Assembly (NCBI GenBank): GCA_902790635.1
Contig: CADASN010000003.1
Span: 124,001-188,000 of the forward strand
Direction: 5' to 3'
DNA: 64,000 bases
From: an uncultured Bacteroidia bacterium
Lineage (GTDB): Bacteria; Bacteroidota; Bacteroidia; Bacteroidales; UBA932
Made by a program: the position numbers and the translations under genes. Below the pieces are notes generated by a model. The model had not been told where the DNA came from and did not search any database. It saw nothing but the letters and a program-made list of their open reading frames with translations. Below, piece after piece: positions 8,480 through 16,615 of this stretch. Within the stretch, counting starts at the first letter, position 1. Every line of letters starts with the position of its first letter.

Positions 8480-8494
8480 CAAAACTGATCCAAT

Positions 8495-10339
8495 ATGTGT
8501 GGAATCGTCGGTTATGTCGGGGGGCGCCAGGCCTATCCGATTCTGATCAAGGGACTGACCCGGCTGGAGTACCGGGGATATGACAGCGCCGGTGTCGCGC
8601 TGATCGGAGAGAACAGGGACCTTGTCATCTATAAAACCAAGGGCAAAGTCAAGGATCTGGAGCGGTTGGCAGCCGACAAGGATGTCAGCGGCACCACCGG
8701 CATTGCCCATACCCGTTGGGCGACGCATGGCGAGCCGAGCGACATCAATTCGCATCCGCATTATTCCGAGAACCACCATCTGGCCCTGATCCACAACGGT
8801 ATCATCGAGAACTACCAGGCGCTCAAGACGGAGCTGACCCGCAAAGGTTATCATTTCCAGAGCCAGACCGATACGGAGGTTGTGATCCAGATGATCCAGT
8901 ATATGATGGACTCCCGCAAGGTGAGCTGGGAAGAGGCCGTCCCGATGGCCCTGCGCCATGTAGTCGGCGCCTATGCCATCGTGATCATGAACCGGGACGA
9001 ACCGGACAAGCTCATTGCCGCCCGGAAGGGCAGCCCGCTGATCATCGGTGTGGGGGAGAATGAGTATTTCGTCGGCTCCGACGCGTCCCCGATCATCGAA
9101 TATACCAACCGGGTGGTTTACCTGGGCGAAGAGCAGATCGCTTTCATCCAGCGCGGCCAGGATCTCCGGATCACGGACCTGAGCAGTGTCGAGCAGACGC
9201 CGGAAGTCCGGGAGTTGGAGATGAGCCTCAGCGAGATCGAGAAGGGTGGTTTTCCGCATTTCATGCTCAAGGAGATTTTCGAGCAGCCGCGTACGCTCCG
9301 TGCTTCGATGAACGGACGCCTGCATCCGGAGCTCGGCACGGTCAAACTCTCCGGCGTGATCGACAACCGCGAGCGTCTGCTGAATGCGAAGCGGATTGTC
9401 ATCTGCGCCTGCGGTACTTCCTGGCATGCCGGCCTGATCGGCAAATACATGATCGAAGAGCTGACACGCAAGCCGGTCGAGGTGGAGTATGCTTCCGAGT
9501 TCCGCTACCGCCGTCCGGTCATCTTCCCGACGGATGTCGTCATCGCCATTTCCCAGTCCGGCGAGACGGCTGACACGCTGGCCGCGGTCAACCTGGCCCG
9601 CGAGTCGGGGGCCTTCCTCTTCGGTATCTGCAACGTGGTAGGCTCTTCCATCGCCCGTGCTACGGATACGGGCTGTTATACGCATATCGGCCCGGAAATC
9701 GGTGTCGCTTCGACCAAGGCCTTCACGGCCCAGGTCACGACCCTGTTCCTGATCGCCATGAGCCTTGCCGAGGAGCTGGGAACCGTCGAAAATAAGCGGC
9801 GTGCCGAACTGGTGCAGGAACTGCAGGCCATCCCGGACAAGATCGCCAAGATTCTCGAGCATGACGCACAGATCGCCGATATGGCCAAGGTGTTTACCTA
9901 TGCCCATAATTTCCTCTATCTGGGCCGCGGATATAATTATCCGGTCGCCCTGGAGGGAGCGCTCAAGCTGAAGGAGATCTCATACATCCATGCGGAGGGA
10001 TATCCTGCCGCCGAGATGAAGCATGGCCCGATCGCCCTGATCGATGAGGAGATGCCGGTGGTCGTGATCGCTCCGCGCCGGGGCAATTACGAGAAGATCC
10101 TGAGCAATATCCAGGAAGTCAAGGCCCGCAAGGGCCGTATCATCAGCGTGATCACCGAAGGCGACCAGGATGTCAAGGCGCTGTCCGACTGGTATTTCGA
10201 GATTCCGGATACGGAGGAGTGCTTCGAGCCCATCCTCTCCATCATCCCGCTGCAGCTGCTGGCGTACCACATCGCGATCGCCAAAGGGCGGAATGTGGAT
10301 CAGCCGCGGAATCTTGCCAAGTCCGTTACAGTAGAGTAA
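8495..10339 (+). CDS. glmS: Glutamine--fructose-6-phosphate aminotransferase (isomerizing)
   Basis: This enzyme makes glucosamine-6-phosphate from fructose-6-phosphate and glutamine, the first step to UDP-GlcNAc for peptidoglycan and lipid A. At 614 residues it is full length. The sequence starts MCGIVGYVGG, whose Cys2 becomes the N-terminal nucleophile of the glutaminase domain. RWATHGEPSDINSHPH and the two SIS sugar-isomerase domains (CACGTSWHAG and AISQSGETADT; GRGYNYPVALEGALKLKEISY) follow in the expected order. The last residues LAKSVTVE are the conserved C-terminal tail. The leader is too short for a glmS ribozyme. Confidence 0.97.
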   Translation: MCGIVGYVGGRQAYPILIKGLTRLEYRGYDSAGVALIGENRDLVIYKTKGKVKDLERLAADKDVSGTTGIAHTRWATHGEPSDINSHPHYSENHHLALIHNGIIENYQALKTELTRKGYHFQSQTDTEVVIQMIQYMMDSRKVSWEEAVPMALRHVVGAYAIVIMNRDEPDKLIAARKGSPLIIGVGENEYFVGSDASPIIEYTNRVVYLGEEQIAFIQRGQDLRITDLSSVEQTPEVRELEMSLSEIEKGGFPHFMLKEIFEQPRTLRASMNGRLHPELGTVKLSGVIDNRERLLNAKRIVICACGTSWHAGLIGKYMIEELTRKPVEVEYASEFRYRRPVIFPTDVVIAISQSGETADTLAAVNLARESGAFLFGICNVVGSSIARATDTGCYTHIGPEIGVASTKAFTAQVTTLFLIAMSLAEELGTVENKRRAELVQELQAIPDKIAKILEHDAQIADMAKVFTYAHNFLYLGRGYNYPVALEGALKLKEISYIHAEGYPAAEMKHGPIALIDEEMPVVVIAPRRGNYEKILSNIQEVKARKGRIISVITEGDQDVKALSDWYFEIPDTEECFEPILSIIPLQLLAYHIAIAKGRNVDQPRNLAKSVTVE

Positions 10340-10348
10340 TATCGGCGT

Positions 10349-10416
10349 CAGCAGATTTACCCCCGACAGGCAGAATAATAAGCTTTCGCAGAATGCCTGT
10401 CGGGGGTAAACTGCTG
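10349..10416. repeat. Long inverted repeat between convergent genes
   Basis: The arms 10349-10372 and 10394-10416 pair over about 23 bases with a single bulge, around a 21-base loop. The core TTTACCCCCGACAGGC is repeated inverted. It sits between glmS and the convergent DJ-1 gene, so it could end both transcripts, but there is no T-run. A similar TTACCCCCG string follows the short repeat inside rfbD. Confidence 0.75.
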
Positions 10417-10436
10417 CCTGCCAGATCAGTATACGC

Positions 10437-11009
10437 CTAGTCGAGGTAGAGGGCGTGACGGACCTGGGCGGCAACCTCGTCGCCCTGGAGTCCGCGCAGA
10501 ATCTCCAGGCCGAAGCTGACGGCATGGCCGGCGGAGCGGCCGGTGATGATGCGTCCGGCGCGGACGGCTGCTTGCGGCTTATAGATGCCACCCTTGGCCA
10601 GAAGCGCGTCCTGGAAACCTTCGAAGCAGGTGAATTCCTTTCCCTGCCAGTCGTCCAACTGGCTGAGGACCAGGCCTGGAGCCGCGCAGATGGCGGCCAG
10701 CGAACCTCCTGCAGCATAGTGCTCCTTCATCAGCTTGATAAGCGGCGTGCAGGCGGCGAGGTTCCGGGATCCGGGCATCCCGCCCGGGAAGATCATCACA
10801 TCCTGGTCCGTCGTACCTGCATGGTCGGTATCCAGGTCAGGCAGGAATGTATCCGCGGTCATCAGGACGCCGTGGGAGGATTCGATGACGGGGTCGTCGG
10901 TCAGGGCGACCAGTTCCGTAGAGACGCCGCCCCGGCGGAGGACGTCGTTGGTGGCGAGGGCTTCGACATCTTCGAACCCGTCTGCCAGGAAAATGCAAAC
11001 ACCTTTCAT
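10437..11009 (-). CDS. DJ-1/PfpI family protein
   Basis: This is a cytoplasmic protein of the DJ-1/ThiJ/YajL family (glyoxalase, deglycase or chaperone activities have been proposed for members). It has the acidic motif DGFEDVEA near residue 11 and the reactive cysteine in the nucleophile elbow AAICAAPG near residue 100. The 190-residue length is typical. The ATG at 11009 starts directly on the first beta-strand (KGVCIFLADG); longer upstream reading would cross the promoter box at 11017-11024. Exact substrate cannot be told from sequence. Confidence 0.88.
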   Translation of the reverse strand: MKGVCIFLADGFEDVEALATNDVLRRGGVSTELVALTDDPVIESSHGVLMTADTFLPDLDTDHAGTTDQDVMIFPGGMPGSRNLAACTPLIKLMKEHYAAGGSLAAICAAPGLVLSQLDDWQGKEFTCFEGFQDALLAKGGIYKPQAAVRAGRIITGRSAGHAVSFGLEILRGLQGDEVAAQVRHALYLD

Positions 11010-11016
11010 AATGGCA

Positions 11017-11024
11017 CAAAAATA
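11017..11024 (-). promoter_or_regulatory. Putative -7 box very close to the DJ-1 start codon
   Basis: On the minus strand this reads TATTTTTG, a full TAnnTTTG match, ending 7 bases before the ATG at 11009. Transcription would begin only a few bases before the start codon. No clear -33 TTTG is seen. Confidence 0.45.
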
Positions 11025-11101
11025 AGCAAATAATCCTGCTAATGCAGCATTTTCTCCGGATAAAGGCCCAAAAAGAGCGAGAAAATGCTTATCTTGCAAC
11101 T

Positions 11102-11866
11102 ATGAAAAAGTCTCTTCTTCTCTCCCTGTTTACCGCGCTTGCGCTGACGGTGAATGCCGGAGCGCAGGTTTTCAACCACCTGGCACTCGGTGTCGGAGGC
11201 GGCACGGACGGGCTCAGTTTCGAGCTGGCCGCTCCGCTGGGCAGTCACGTCCAGCTCCGGGTCGGTTACGGGACAGCCCTCGGCCTGATCGGATACACGC
11301 TCAAGGACGTTTCCATCCCGGAGAGTCCGGCCAGCGTCTCCAGTCCGATGACCAAGCGTCCGTTGAGAATCAATCTCGGGATGAGCGATGCCCGCTTGCT
11401 GTTCAATATCTATCCCGGCCGGGGCGGTTTCCATTTCACGGTCGGTGCCTATGCCGGGTATGCCCGCTATGTCCGCGGAACGATGGACGGGATGCCGGCG
11501 GACTACAACACGGTCGGCCTGGAGGTCGACGGCTATCTGGTCAGGGCAACGAACGGCCAGATGAAGGCAGAGTTGCGGGCTCCGGGACTGGGTTCGGACT
11601 CCTTCGGGGTCAAACCCTATGTCGGGATCGGTTACGGACGGGCTGTCCGGGCAGACAAGCGTGTCACGTTCGCTTTCGATCTCGGGGCGCAGTACCAGGG
11701 CAAGTCCAGCCTCTGGGCTTCCGGCGAGAGCATCACCGGGCGGGTTGCGGATGTCCGGTTCCCGGAGAAGGACGTGCGGGAGCTGACTTCCGCCCTGGAC
11801 GATGTCTCCAGATATTTGAGTTTCTGGCCTACGCTGAATCTCCATCTTTATGTCAGACTTTTCTAA
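11102..11866 (+). CDS. Predicted outer-membrane beta-barrel protein
   Basis: This 254-residue protein has a signal peptide (KKSLLLSLFTALALTVNAGA) and then repeated amphipathic beta-strands rich in glycine and aromatic residues (LALGVGGG, VQLRVGYGTALGL, FHFTVGAYAGYARYVRG, KPYVGIGYGRAV). It ends in NLHLYVRLF, a C-terminal aromatic as used by the barrel assembly machinery. A small outer-membrane barrel is the best reading; function is unknown. The ATG at 11102 begins the signal peptide. The lipoprotein gene starts 10 bases after its stop, so the two probably form a unit. Confidence 0.7.
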   Translation: MKKSLLLSLFTALALTVNAGAQVFNHLALGVGGGTDGLSFELAAPLGSHVQLRVGYGTALGLIGYTLKDVSIPESPASVSSPMTKRPLRINLGMSDARLLFNIYPGRGGFHFTVGAYAGYARYVRGTMDGMPADYNTVGLEVDGYLVRATNGQMKAELRAPGLGSDSFGVKPYVGIGYGRAVRADKRVTFAFDLGAQYQGKSSLWASGESITGRVADVRFPEKDVRELTSALDDVSRYLSFWPTLNLHLYVRLF

Positions 11867-11876
11867 AGACTTGGTT

Positions 11877-12677
11877 ATGAAAAGAATATTCCTCGCCGTG
11901 ACGTTTGCGGCCCTTCTGCTTTCCTGTGGCAAACCCATTTCCTCGGAGAACACCCTCGAGAATCCCCGTTTCGTCCAGTATGCCGGCCAGCTGGTTCCCC
12001 AGAACGGCACCCTCCAGTATGTCGAAATGACCGAGAGCGGACTGTATGTCGCAGCCATGCCTGGCGGCACCAAAGGCGGTCCGGTCGGGGAACTTCTCAA
12101 GTATTACACCGGTACTTATACCGTTTCCGGTGACGTATATTCCCTGGGCAGTTTCGGCACCCTCCAATTTTCCAACACCGCCTCCGGAGAGGTGGATCTG
12201 ACTTACACGATCGGCGGCACGACCGAGACGGTCAAAGCCAAATTGACCAAGGCCACGACCACCGGTGACATCTACCGTTCGTGGATGGTAAGCAAGACCC
12301 GTGTGTCCATCACGAGCGGGTCGACTGTCAGCGTGGAATTCACGGGCTGCAATTTCAAAGACATTGCGGACTTCTTCAGAAAGAACGGCTACGTGATCGA
12401 GGATGAGATTCCGGCCTCACATACGCTCCATACGGTCTCCGTGACAGCTGCCGGTTCGCTGCTCCTGGTCTATGCCGACGGCGACATCGATCTGGGTTCC
12501 TGCGTTATCTCCGGAAACAGCCTGACGTATCTCTGGAATGAAGATGATATGGGCTACTCCTTCGAGACCGGCAAGGCCAGCTACACGTTCGAGGACGGCA
12601 GGTGCATCCTGTCGCTCGATGCCAAACTTGATGGGGCGACTGCTGCGATCAAGCTGGTGCTCAGAGAGATGAGATAG
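11877..12677 (+). CDS. Hypothetical lipoprotein
   Basis: The 266-residue protein has a lipoprotein signal (KRIFLAVTFAALLLSCGK, Cys at about residue 17). The rest is rich in Thr, Ser and Gly beta-strand segments with no recognised enzyme motif. Two similar-looking halves can be suspected (YTGTYTVSGDVYSLGSFGTLQF and SGNSLTYLWNEDDMGYSFE), suggesting a lipocalin-like or beta-sandwich fold, but I cannot name the family. The ATG at 11877 is preferred over an upstream in-frame ATG at 11850 that overlaps the barrel gene, because it opens the lipoprotein signal directly. It likely works with the barrel gene upstream. Confidence 0.65.
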   Translation: MKRIFLAVTFAALLLSCGKPISSENTLENPRFVQYAGQLVPQNGTLQYVEMTESGLYVAAMPGGTKGGPVGELLKYYTGTYTVSGDVYSLGSFGTLQFSNTASGEVDLTYTIGGTTETVKAKLTKATTTGDIYRSWMVSKTRVSITSGSTVSVEFTGCNFKDIADFFRKNGYVIEDEIPASHTLHTVSVTAAGSLLLVYADGDIDLGSCVISGNSLTYLWNEDDMGYSFETGKASYTFEDGRCILSLDAKLDGATAAIKLVLREMR

Positions 12678-12683
12678 AGACCG

Positions 12684-13679
12684 TCAGAGGTCTTCCGGCA
12701 GAACGGGCTCCGCATCAGGATTGATGTAGGGGTCCGTTTCCGTACGCAGGACGGTCGTCTCCAGCAGCTGCGTGTCCCGCTCGAGCGGGACGAGGTGGAA
12801 TTCCGTACATTCCGAAGGGACGAGCATCGTCTTGCCGCTGCGCAGGGGGAAGTCGGCGTGGCCGCCGCCCGTCAGGGGAATCTGCACGGAGACGGCACCC
12901 TGCAGGCAGGAATAGAGCAGGAACGGTGCGGCACTCTCGTGTGCGATGACGACCGGGGCGGGCAGGCGCAGCCGGTCCACGCGGAACTGCGGCAGGTCGG
13001 CGATCCGTTCGCCGGCGGGAGTTTCTGCCTCGAAGCGTTTGTAGCGGATGAAATCCAGGGCGTCCACGAGGGTGAGCGCGGGGTCGAATTCGTCCGGATG
13101 GACTTCTTCGCCCCAGGAGCACAGGCAGAAATCCATCGGGGAAGACTCGGCAATCTCGAGGATCTCCACGTCACCGGCGGCAGCATGCGGTGTGCCGGAC
13201 GGGATCCGCAGGCATTGGCCGGCGTGCGGCGCGATGATGTTGAGGAGGTCTTCTACGCTGCCGTCCAGGCATTTCGCATAGAAGGCGGAGGCATCCGTGT
13301 CCTGGCGGAAGCCGGCGATCAGCCGGGCTCCCTTGCCGGCGCGCAGCACGTACCAGAGCTTCTCCTTGCCCAGGAAATCATAGCGCTGCGCCGCCGTCTC
13401 ATCGTCCGGATGGACCCGGAGCGGCATCCGTCCGTTGACGCGCAGGTGCCGGACGCAGACCGGGAACTGCCGGCCGTACCAGGCATAGACGTCGTCTCCG
13501 ACGATGCGGTCCAGGTAGGTGTCCATCAGCTCGGCGATGCTGTTGCCGGCCAGCCAGCCTTCACGGACCAGGGAATCCCGGTAACCGAGATCCGCCAGCT
13601 TGAATTCTTCGGAACCCCAGGGGTAGTCGTCCTGCAGCGCGCAGAACTTGAACGGATACAGTTTCTTCTCTTCTTCCAT
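12684..13679 (-). CDS. manA: Class I mannose-6-phosphate isomerase
   Basis: This enzyme interconverts mannose-6-phosphate and fructose-6-phosphate, feeding GDP-mannose synthesis or mannose use. Visible motifs are PLRVHPDDETA near residue 98 (zinc-site region) and IPSGTPHAAAGDVEILEI near residue 170, both typical of cupin-fold type I isomerases. About 331 residues is the usual short bacterial length. The ATG at 13679 is preferred; the next upstream ATG at 13688 lies within the likely -7 box at 13686-13693. It converges with the preceding lipoprotein gene and is divergent from metY. Confidence 0.85.
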   Translation of the reverse strand: MEEEKKLYPFKFCALQDDYPWGSEEFKLADLGYRDSLVREGWLAGNSIAELMDTYLDRIVGDDVYAWYGRQFPVCVRHLRVNGRMPLRVHPDDETAAQRYDFLGKEKLWYVLRAGKGARLIAGFRQDTDASAFYAKCLDGSVEDLLNIIAPHAGQCLRIPSGTPHAAAGDVEILEIAESSPMDFCLCSWGEEVHPDEFDPALTLVDALDFIRYKRFEAETPAGERIADLPQFRVDRLRLPAPVVIAHESAAPFLLYSCLQGAVSVQIPLTGGGHADFPLRSGKTMLVPSECTEFHLVPLERDTQLLETTVLRTETDPYINPDAEPVLPEDL

Positions 13680-13685
13680 AGCGCA

Positions 13686-13713
13686 CAAAAGTAAGAAAAA
13701 TAAGTTATATTTG
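13686..13713. promoter_or_regulatory. Back-to-back -7 boxes for manA and metY
   Basis: On the minus strand 13686-13693 reads TACTTTTG, a full TAnnTTTG match 6 bases before the manA start. On the plus strand 13706-13713 reads TATATTTG, 23 bases before the metY ATG. The two boxes are 12 bases apart, so the polymerases would compete for this site. Confidence 0.5.
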
Positions 13714-13736
13714 TCCCTACGGTTAGATTAACGCAC

Positions 13737-15020
13737 ATGAAACAGACCCTTCATCCCGGGACGCTCTGCGTCCAGGCCGGTTATGAGCCGGCAAACGGCG
13801 AACCCCGGCAGATGCCGATCATCCAGAGTACGACTTTCAAATACACCACCAGCGACGAGATGGGCAAGCTCTTCGACCTCGAGGAGTCCGGCTATTTCTA
13901 TACCCGTCTGCAGAACCCGACGAACGACCGGGTCGCAGCGCGGATCGCCGCCCTGGAAGGCGGCGTGGCGGCGATGCTGACTTCTTCCGGCCAGGCCGCC
14001 AATTTCTTCGCCTGTTTCAATATCTGCGAGGCGGGGGACCACATGATCACCACCTCCGCCATCTACGGCGGCACCTACAACCTCTTCGGGACGACCTTCC
14101 CCAAGATGGGCATCCAGGTGACCTTCATTGACCAGAATGCTTCCGATGCCGAGATTGAGGCGGCGTTCCGGCCCAACACCAAGCTCGTCTTCGGCGAGTC
14201 GCTGACCAATCCCGGTGTCCGGGTGCTTGACATCGAGCGCCTGGCGCGTATCGCGCATGCCCACGGTGTGCCGCTCATCGTGGACAATACCTTCCCGACC
14301 CCGGTGCACTGCCGCCCGTTCGAATTCGGCGCCGACATCGTGACGCACTCTACGACCAAGTACCTGGACGGCCACGGCACGACGGTGGGCGGGGTGATCG
14401 TGGACAGCGGCAATTTCGATTGGGAGGCCCAGGCGGACAAATTCCCCGGTCTCTGCACGCCGGATCCGTCCTATCACGGACTCACCTATACCAGGAAATT
14501 CGGCAAGCTGGCCTACATCACCAAGGCCACCAGCCAGCTGATGCGCGACCTGGGGGCCATCCAGTCCCCGCAGCATGCTTTCTATCTCAACCTGGGCATC
14601 CAGACGCTGGCGGTCCGGATGGAACACATCTGCCGTTCCGCCCGCCAGGTGGCGGAGTTCCTGCACGGCCATCCGGCCGTGAAATGGATATGCTTCCCGG
14701 ACCTGCCGGACGATCCCGACCACGCCCTGGCGGAGAAATACCTGCCTGACGGTTCCTGCGGCGTGATGGCGTTTGCCTTGAAGGGGGACCGCGCAGCAGC
14801 CAATCGTTTCATGGACCATCTCCGCCTGGTGACGATCGAGACCCATGTCGCGGACTGCTACACCTGCATCCTGCACCCAGCATCCCACACCCACCGCCAG
14901 CTGAGCGACGAGCAGTTGCGGGAAGCCGGCGTCGATCCGGACCTGATGCGGCTCAGCATCGGCCTCGAAGACACGCGCGATATTATCGAGGATTTACGGC
15001 AGGCCCTGGAAGGATGCTGA
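13737..15020 (+). CDS. metY: O-acetylhomoserine aminocarboxypropyltransferase / O-acetylhomoserine sulfhydrylase
   Basis: This PLP enzyme of the Cys/Met metabolism family joins O-acetylhomoserine with sulfide to give homocysteine for methionine synthesis. At 427 residues it has MetY length, longer than MetB. Motifs are YTRLQNPTNDRVAARIAALEGG, split here at family positions, with STTKYLDGH carrying the PLP-binding lysine near residue 210. The ending GLEDTRDIIEDLRQAL is also typical. There is no room for a SAM riboswitch in the 57-base gap to manA. Its stop is 21 bases from the convergent lolE-like gene. Confidence 0.93.
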   Translation: MKQTLHPGTLCVQAGYEPANGEPRQMPIIQSTTFKYTTSDEMGKLFDLEESGYFYTRLQNPTNDRVAARIAALEGGVAAMLTSSGQAANFFACFNICEAGDHMITTSAIYGGTYNLFGTTFPKMGIQVTFIDQNASDAEIEAAFRPNTKLVFGESLTNPGVRVLDIERLARIAHAHGVPLIVDNTFPTPVHCRPFEFGADIVTHSTTKYLDGHGTTVGGVIVDSGNFDWEAQADKFPGLCTPDPSYHGLTYTRKFGKLAYITKATSQLMRDLGAIQSPQHAFYLNLGIQTLAVRMEHICRSARQVAEFLHGHPAVKWICFPDLPDDPDHALAEKYLPDGSCGVMAFALKGDRAAANRFMDHLRLVTIETHVADCYTCILHPASHTHRQLSDEQLREAGVDPDLMRLSIGLEDTRDIIEDLRQALEGC

Positions 15021-15038
15021 TCCGAAAGGGAGCGCTCC

Positions 15039-15065
15039 TGTCATTCTGAACGCAGTGAAGAATCT
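15039..15065. repeat. Short CATTCTGAA-type repeat at the 3' end of the lolE-like gene
   Basis: The sequence TGTCATTCTGAACGCAGTGA, then AGAATCT, is nearly the same as the copy inside rfbD (26858-26884). It has a small inner palindrome, and read on the minus strand it supplies the last codons (DSSLRSE) and stop of the permease gene. Confidence 0.8.
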
Positions 15066-16267
15066 GCGCCCTTCGCCTTGCGGCCGGGTGCAGCGAGCAG
15101 GGAGACGGCCAGGCCGATGGCGGCAACGCCGGCCGTGACCCAGATCACGTCCCAGGCCTGAAGGACCACAGGATATGCCTGGAGGAAGAATCCTCCGGGC
15201 ATTTTCACAATGCCGAAACGCTGCTGGACCCAGACCAGGGCGATCCCGGCCACCAGCCCGGCCATGAGCCCGCAGAGCGAGATCAGGCTGCCTTCCCAGA
15301 TGAATATGCGCCGGATGGTCTTCTCATTGGCGCCGAGCGCCCGCAGGGTCTGCATGTCTTCCTGTTTGTGGATGGTCAGCATGGACAGGGAACCCAGGAT
15401 ATTGGTGGCGATGATGATGACGACGAACAGGAGGATGAGGAAGATGGCCAGTTTCTCGTATCGCATCATCTTGTAGAGGGTGGGATTCTGCTGGAAGCGG
15501 TCCTGTACCCGAAAACCGGGGCCAAGCAATTCCTCCAGGGAGCGGAGCAGGCGCTTGTTGACCGGACCGTCCACCCGAAGTTCGAGGCCGCTGACCTCGT
15601 CCTCCAGTCCGAGCAGCGTACGCATCTGCTCCAGCGGCACGATGACCAGCTGCTCGTCGATGTCCGCGTTGATGCTGAACAGGCAGGCGGGAGCGCATTT
15701 GACGCTTCCCAGTGCGGAGACCGGACCTGCCAGAGGGATGCGGGCGCCCCGCCGGGGATAGTGCAGGACCAGGGGATCCGTGAAACGGGGGCGGATGCCC
15801 ATCTTATAGGCCAGGGAAGCGCCGACCGCCGCCTGCGGGAGGTCTCCGTCGTGCAGGGAGAATGTCCCTTCGACCGTATGCTCCGCCAGGCGCGATTCTT
15901 CTTCGTAAACGCTGTCCACCCCCTTGGCCCGGGCCAGTTCCTGCCGCCCCCCGTAGGAGAGCAGCACTTCTTCTTCCAGCACGCTGGAAATCTGAAGGAT
16001 GCGGGAATCCTCCAGCAGGGCCTCGAAAGCCGTCCCTTCCGGGACGAGATACTTGCCTTGGGCGGGTGTGACCAGGATATCGGGGGAGAGGTCCGAGATG
16101 TTCTCCCGGATGATCCGGTCGAAACCGTTGTAAACGGAGAGGATGAGGATCAGCGCTGCGGAGCCGATGGCCATTCCGACAGCGCTGATGGTAGATATCA
16201 CGTGGATGACCCCCAGCGACTTTCTCGCCACCAGGTACCGGCGCGCGATATAAAGATCCGGCTTCAA
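15041..16267 (-). CDS. LolC/LolE-like ABC transporter permease (FtsX domain)
   Basis: This 408-residue inner-membrane protein belongs to the lipoprotein-releasing LolC/E group, which pulls lipoproteins from the inner membrane for transfer to LolA. It has one N-terminal helix (VISTISAVGMAIGSAALILILSV, about residues 24-46). A large periplasmic domain follows, then three C-terminal helices in the FtsX domain (LAIFLILLFVVIIIATNILGS near 275, then two more). The N-terminal YIARRYLVARKS is typical. The final seven residues come from a dispersed repeat. The start codon directly abuts the rbfA stop. Confidence 0.85.
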   Translation of the reverse strand: MKPDLYIARRYLVARKSLGVIHVISTISAVGMAIGSAALILILSVYNGFDRIIRENISDLSPDILVTPAQGKYLVPEGTAFEALLEDSRILQISSVLEEEVLLSYGGRQELARAKGVDSVYEEESRLAEHTVEGTFSLHDGDLPQAAVGASLAYKMGIRPRFTDPLVLHYPRRGARIPLAGPVSALGSVKCAPACLFSINADIDEQLVIVPLEQMRTLLGLEDEVSGLELRVDGPVNKRLLRSLEELLGPGFRVQDRFQQNPTLYKMMRYEKLAIFLILLFVVIIIATNILGSLSMLTIHKQEDMQTLRALGANEKTIRRIFIWEGSLISLCGLMAGLVAGIALVWVQQRFGIVKMPGGFFLQAYPVVLQAWDVIWVTAGVAAIGLAVSLLAAPGRKAKGADSSLRSE

Positions 16268-16615
16268 TTATTTCCTGAGCAGTTCTTCGATGTGTTCGGC
16301 GTAGTCCAGCGTCGTATCCAGGTAGAAGTCCAACTCCGGCACGATGCGCAGCTGGGAGGCTACCTTGCGGCCGAGTTCCCCGCGCAGGGTCCGCTTCTCT
16401 TCTTCGAGAAGCTGCATCACGACGGGCGCCTTGTCCGAAGGGAAGATGCTCACGAAAACTTTCGCGATGCTCAGGTCGGGACTGATCCGGACTTCGCTGA
16501 CGGTGACCATGCACCCGCCGAAGGCCGCCATCCCCTTGCTCCGGATGATCTCGGCAAGGTCGCGCTGCAGTTCCCGCGCGACTTTCAGTTGTCTCGTAGA
16601 AGCGGGCTTATCCAT
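16268..16615 (-). CDS. rbfA: Ribosome-binding factor A
   Basis: This is a small KH-fold protein (115 residues) that matures the 30S subunit by acting on the 5' end of 16S rRNA. Conserved features are the basic start ([19 protein letters not shown]), the [20 protein letters not shown] strand region and the ending [24 protein letters not shown], here cited only in part. It overlaps the 3' end of tyrS by 8 bases, and the permease gene follows without a gap. The three genes therefore form one minus-strand transcript. Confidence 0.93.
   Translation of the reverse strand: MDKPASTRQLKVARELQRDLAEIIRSKGMAAFGGCMVTVSEVRISPDLSIAKVFVSIFPSDKAPVVMQLLEEEKRTLRGELGRKVASQLRIVPELDFYLDTTLDYAEHIEELLRK

Noticed and set aside
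8480..8494. A glmS ribozyme or other riboswitch before glmS
   Set aside because: Only 40 bases separate the S4 gene from glmS and they hold the terminator, so there is no space for the ribozyme. The gap before metY is likewise too short for a SAM riboswitch.
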